This document shows positions 63,438 through 64,000 of a stretch of 64,000 bases of DNA, piece after piece; position 1 is the first letter of the stretch; the number at the start of each line of letters is the position of its first letter. The DNA is from Alphaproteobacteria bacterium (lineage in GTDB: Bacteria; Pseudomonadota; Alphaproteobacteria; JAJFFI01): the NCBI GenBank assembly GCA_030066595.1, contig JASJBI010000009.1, positions 62,001-126,000 on the forward strand, read 5' to 3'. The notes beneath the pieces were generated by a model. The model ran no database searches and was not told where the DNA came from. It was given only the letters and a program-made list of their open reading frames with translations. The translations under genes and the position numbers were made by a program.

Positions 63438-63758
63438 GTGTTCCAGTCCGGCTCACCGTATGGCGATCGACCAGCAAGGACGGACCGGTCCCTTCGACAG
63501 CTGGTCCGTCCGGCCGTCTTTCTTGTTGGCGCCCTCGCTGCCGGATGTGCGCGGCCGGGGCCCTGGATCCAGGAAAACGCGAGCGGCGAGACCTACAGCA
63601 AGGATGTATCTTGGTGCCGGGGCGCTGCCGAGCTCGAAGTCGGCTACCTCTCAGACAGAGAGCGCCACCTCTACTATCTCGTCTACATGGACACTTTCGA
63701 GGCCTGCATGCGCGAACGGGGTTGGCGTCGTGAGGGGGAACCGCCCGCCGAGCAATAG
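63438..63758 (+). CDS. small two-cysteine lipoprotein, paralog C
   Basis: A 106-aa lipoprotein with the hydrophobic VFLVGALAAGC lipobox, then KDVSWCRGAAELEVGYLS and DTFEACMRERGWR. The start is uncertain: GTG at 63438 with a GGAGGA box 13 nt upstream, or TTG codons at 63417 or 63426. It is more divergent than A and B, with Trp in place of Tyr at two sites and a more acidic/Pro tail. Confidence 0.72.
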   Translation: MFQSGSPYGDRPARTDRSLRQLVRPAVFLVGALAAGCARPGPWIQENASGETYSKDVSWCRGAAELEVGYLSDRERHLYYLVYMDTFEACMRERGWRREGEPPAEQ

Positions 63759-63812
63759 AGCAAGGAGTATGGACGGCGGCCGAAGCTCCGTCGTGCGCTC
63801 CAGGTTTGCGCT

Positions 63813-63944
63813 TTAGGACATCGCCATGACGGCGGCGAAGGCGACGAGAGAAAGCACCCCCAGGGCGCCGAGGATGGTCAGCGCACCGCACCGTTTTGCG
63901 GGTGCCTCCCAGCGCGATACCAATCCGTAGTGGTCGTAGATCAT
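63813..63944 (-). CDS. 43-aa membrane protein candidate
   Basis: An ATG frame reading MIYDHYGLVSRWEAPAKRCG followed by a hydrophobic stretch (LTILGALGVLSLVAFAAVMA), ending two residues later. It is convergent with paralog C and has three TGTAAT boxes directly upstream. The helix and compact form look like a real small gene, but the ribosome site is weak and chance is not excluded. Confidence 0.45.
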   Translation of the reverse strand: MIYDHYGLVSRWEAPAKRCGALTILGALGVLSLVAFAAVMAMS

Positions 63945-63972
63945 TGTAATAATTCTGTAATGATACTGTAAT
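63945..63972. promoter_or_regulatory. three TGTAAT boxes spaced exactly 11 bp
   Basis: TGTAAT occurs at 63945-63950, 63956-63961 and 63967-63972, one per helical turn, immediately upstream of the 43-aa ORF. Same-face, regularly spaced hexamers suggest oligomeric binding of a regulator, or an iteron-like cluster. Confidence 0.5.
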
Positions 63973-64000
63973 AACTCTTGCCTTTCGGCATATCCAAAAG

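Overview
The window is GC-rich, densely coded DNA with short intergenic gaps. Its gene content points to an alphaproteobacterium, most likely Rhodospirillales-like. Supporting markers are cobS-cobT beside a J-domain gene, argJ-GNAT-mutT next to secA, DUF2336, DUF2889, DUF2189 and DUF3108 proteins, a malyl-CoA lyase, a ribbon-helix-helix protein, and a CtrA-like TTAA-N7-TTAA site. This placement is inferred from gene families, not from a database search.

Left third (1-31 kb): mostly core metabolism. A 5'-truncated methylmalonyl-CoA mutase opens the window, and its GTPase chaperone MeaB lies 8.4 kb downstream. A malyl-CoA lyase and accA near 29-30 kb fit propionyl/methylmalonyl/glyoxylate carbon flow. 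Between them are RidA, a methyltransferase, an Atm1-like ABC exporter, YqgE, VOC, L28, Upp, a Tat-exported dienelactone hydrolase, an XRE/MmyB regulator, the aerobic cobaltochelatase pair CobS/CobT, BolA, a CorC/CNNM protein, aroK-aroB and xerD. The 10.1-10.45 kb gap before meaB carries a striking array of five hairpins of similar geometry but unrelated sequence.

Middle (31-43 kb): a catalase gene broken by one in-frame amber codon behind an intact Fur-family-type operator, an AT-rich gap, secA divergent from a parvulin gene, argJ-GNAT-mutT, a DUF4242/class III cyclase fusion, and hisI.

Catabolic block (43-53.5 kb): an eight-gene leftward operon (fumarylacetoacetase, metallo-beta-lactamase-fold protein, FAD monooxygenase, DUF2783, VOC protein, TRAP transporter) faces a MarR gene across an AT-rich regulatory gap. 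The block is bracketed in direct orientation by the real hisI 3' end and a diverged 29-codon hisI 3' fragment. A 253-bp element with 17-bp perfect terminal inverted repeats abuts that fragment. This looks like a scar of island acquisition.

Right end (53.5-64 kb): a phosphodiesterase-family protein, an MFS transporter behind twin palindromes, a diheme cytochrome c, DgkA, and a second MarR with a four-cysteine C-terminal domain. That MarR heads a tightly packed thiol/metal-flavoured operon (Ca-loop exported protein, CPGC redoxin with a second C-terminal Cys pair, amidotransferase). A deacetylase-like enzyme, three tandem paralogous two-cysteine lipoproteins and a 43-aa membrane ORF follow. Both MarR promoters carry 16-bp tandem repeats with a related core.
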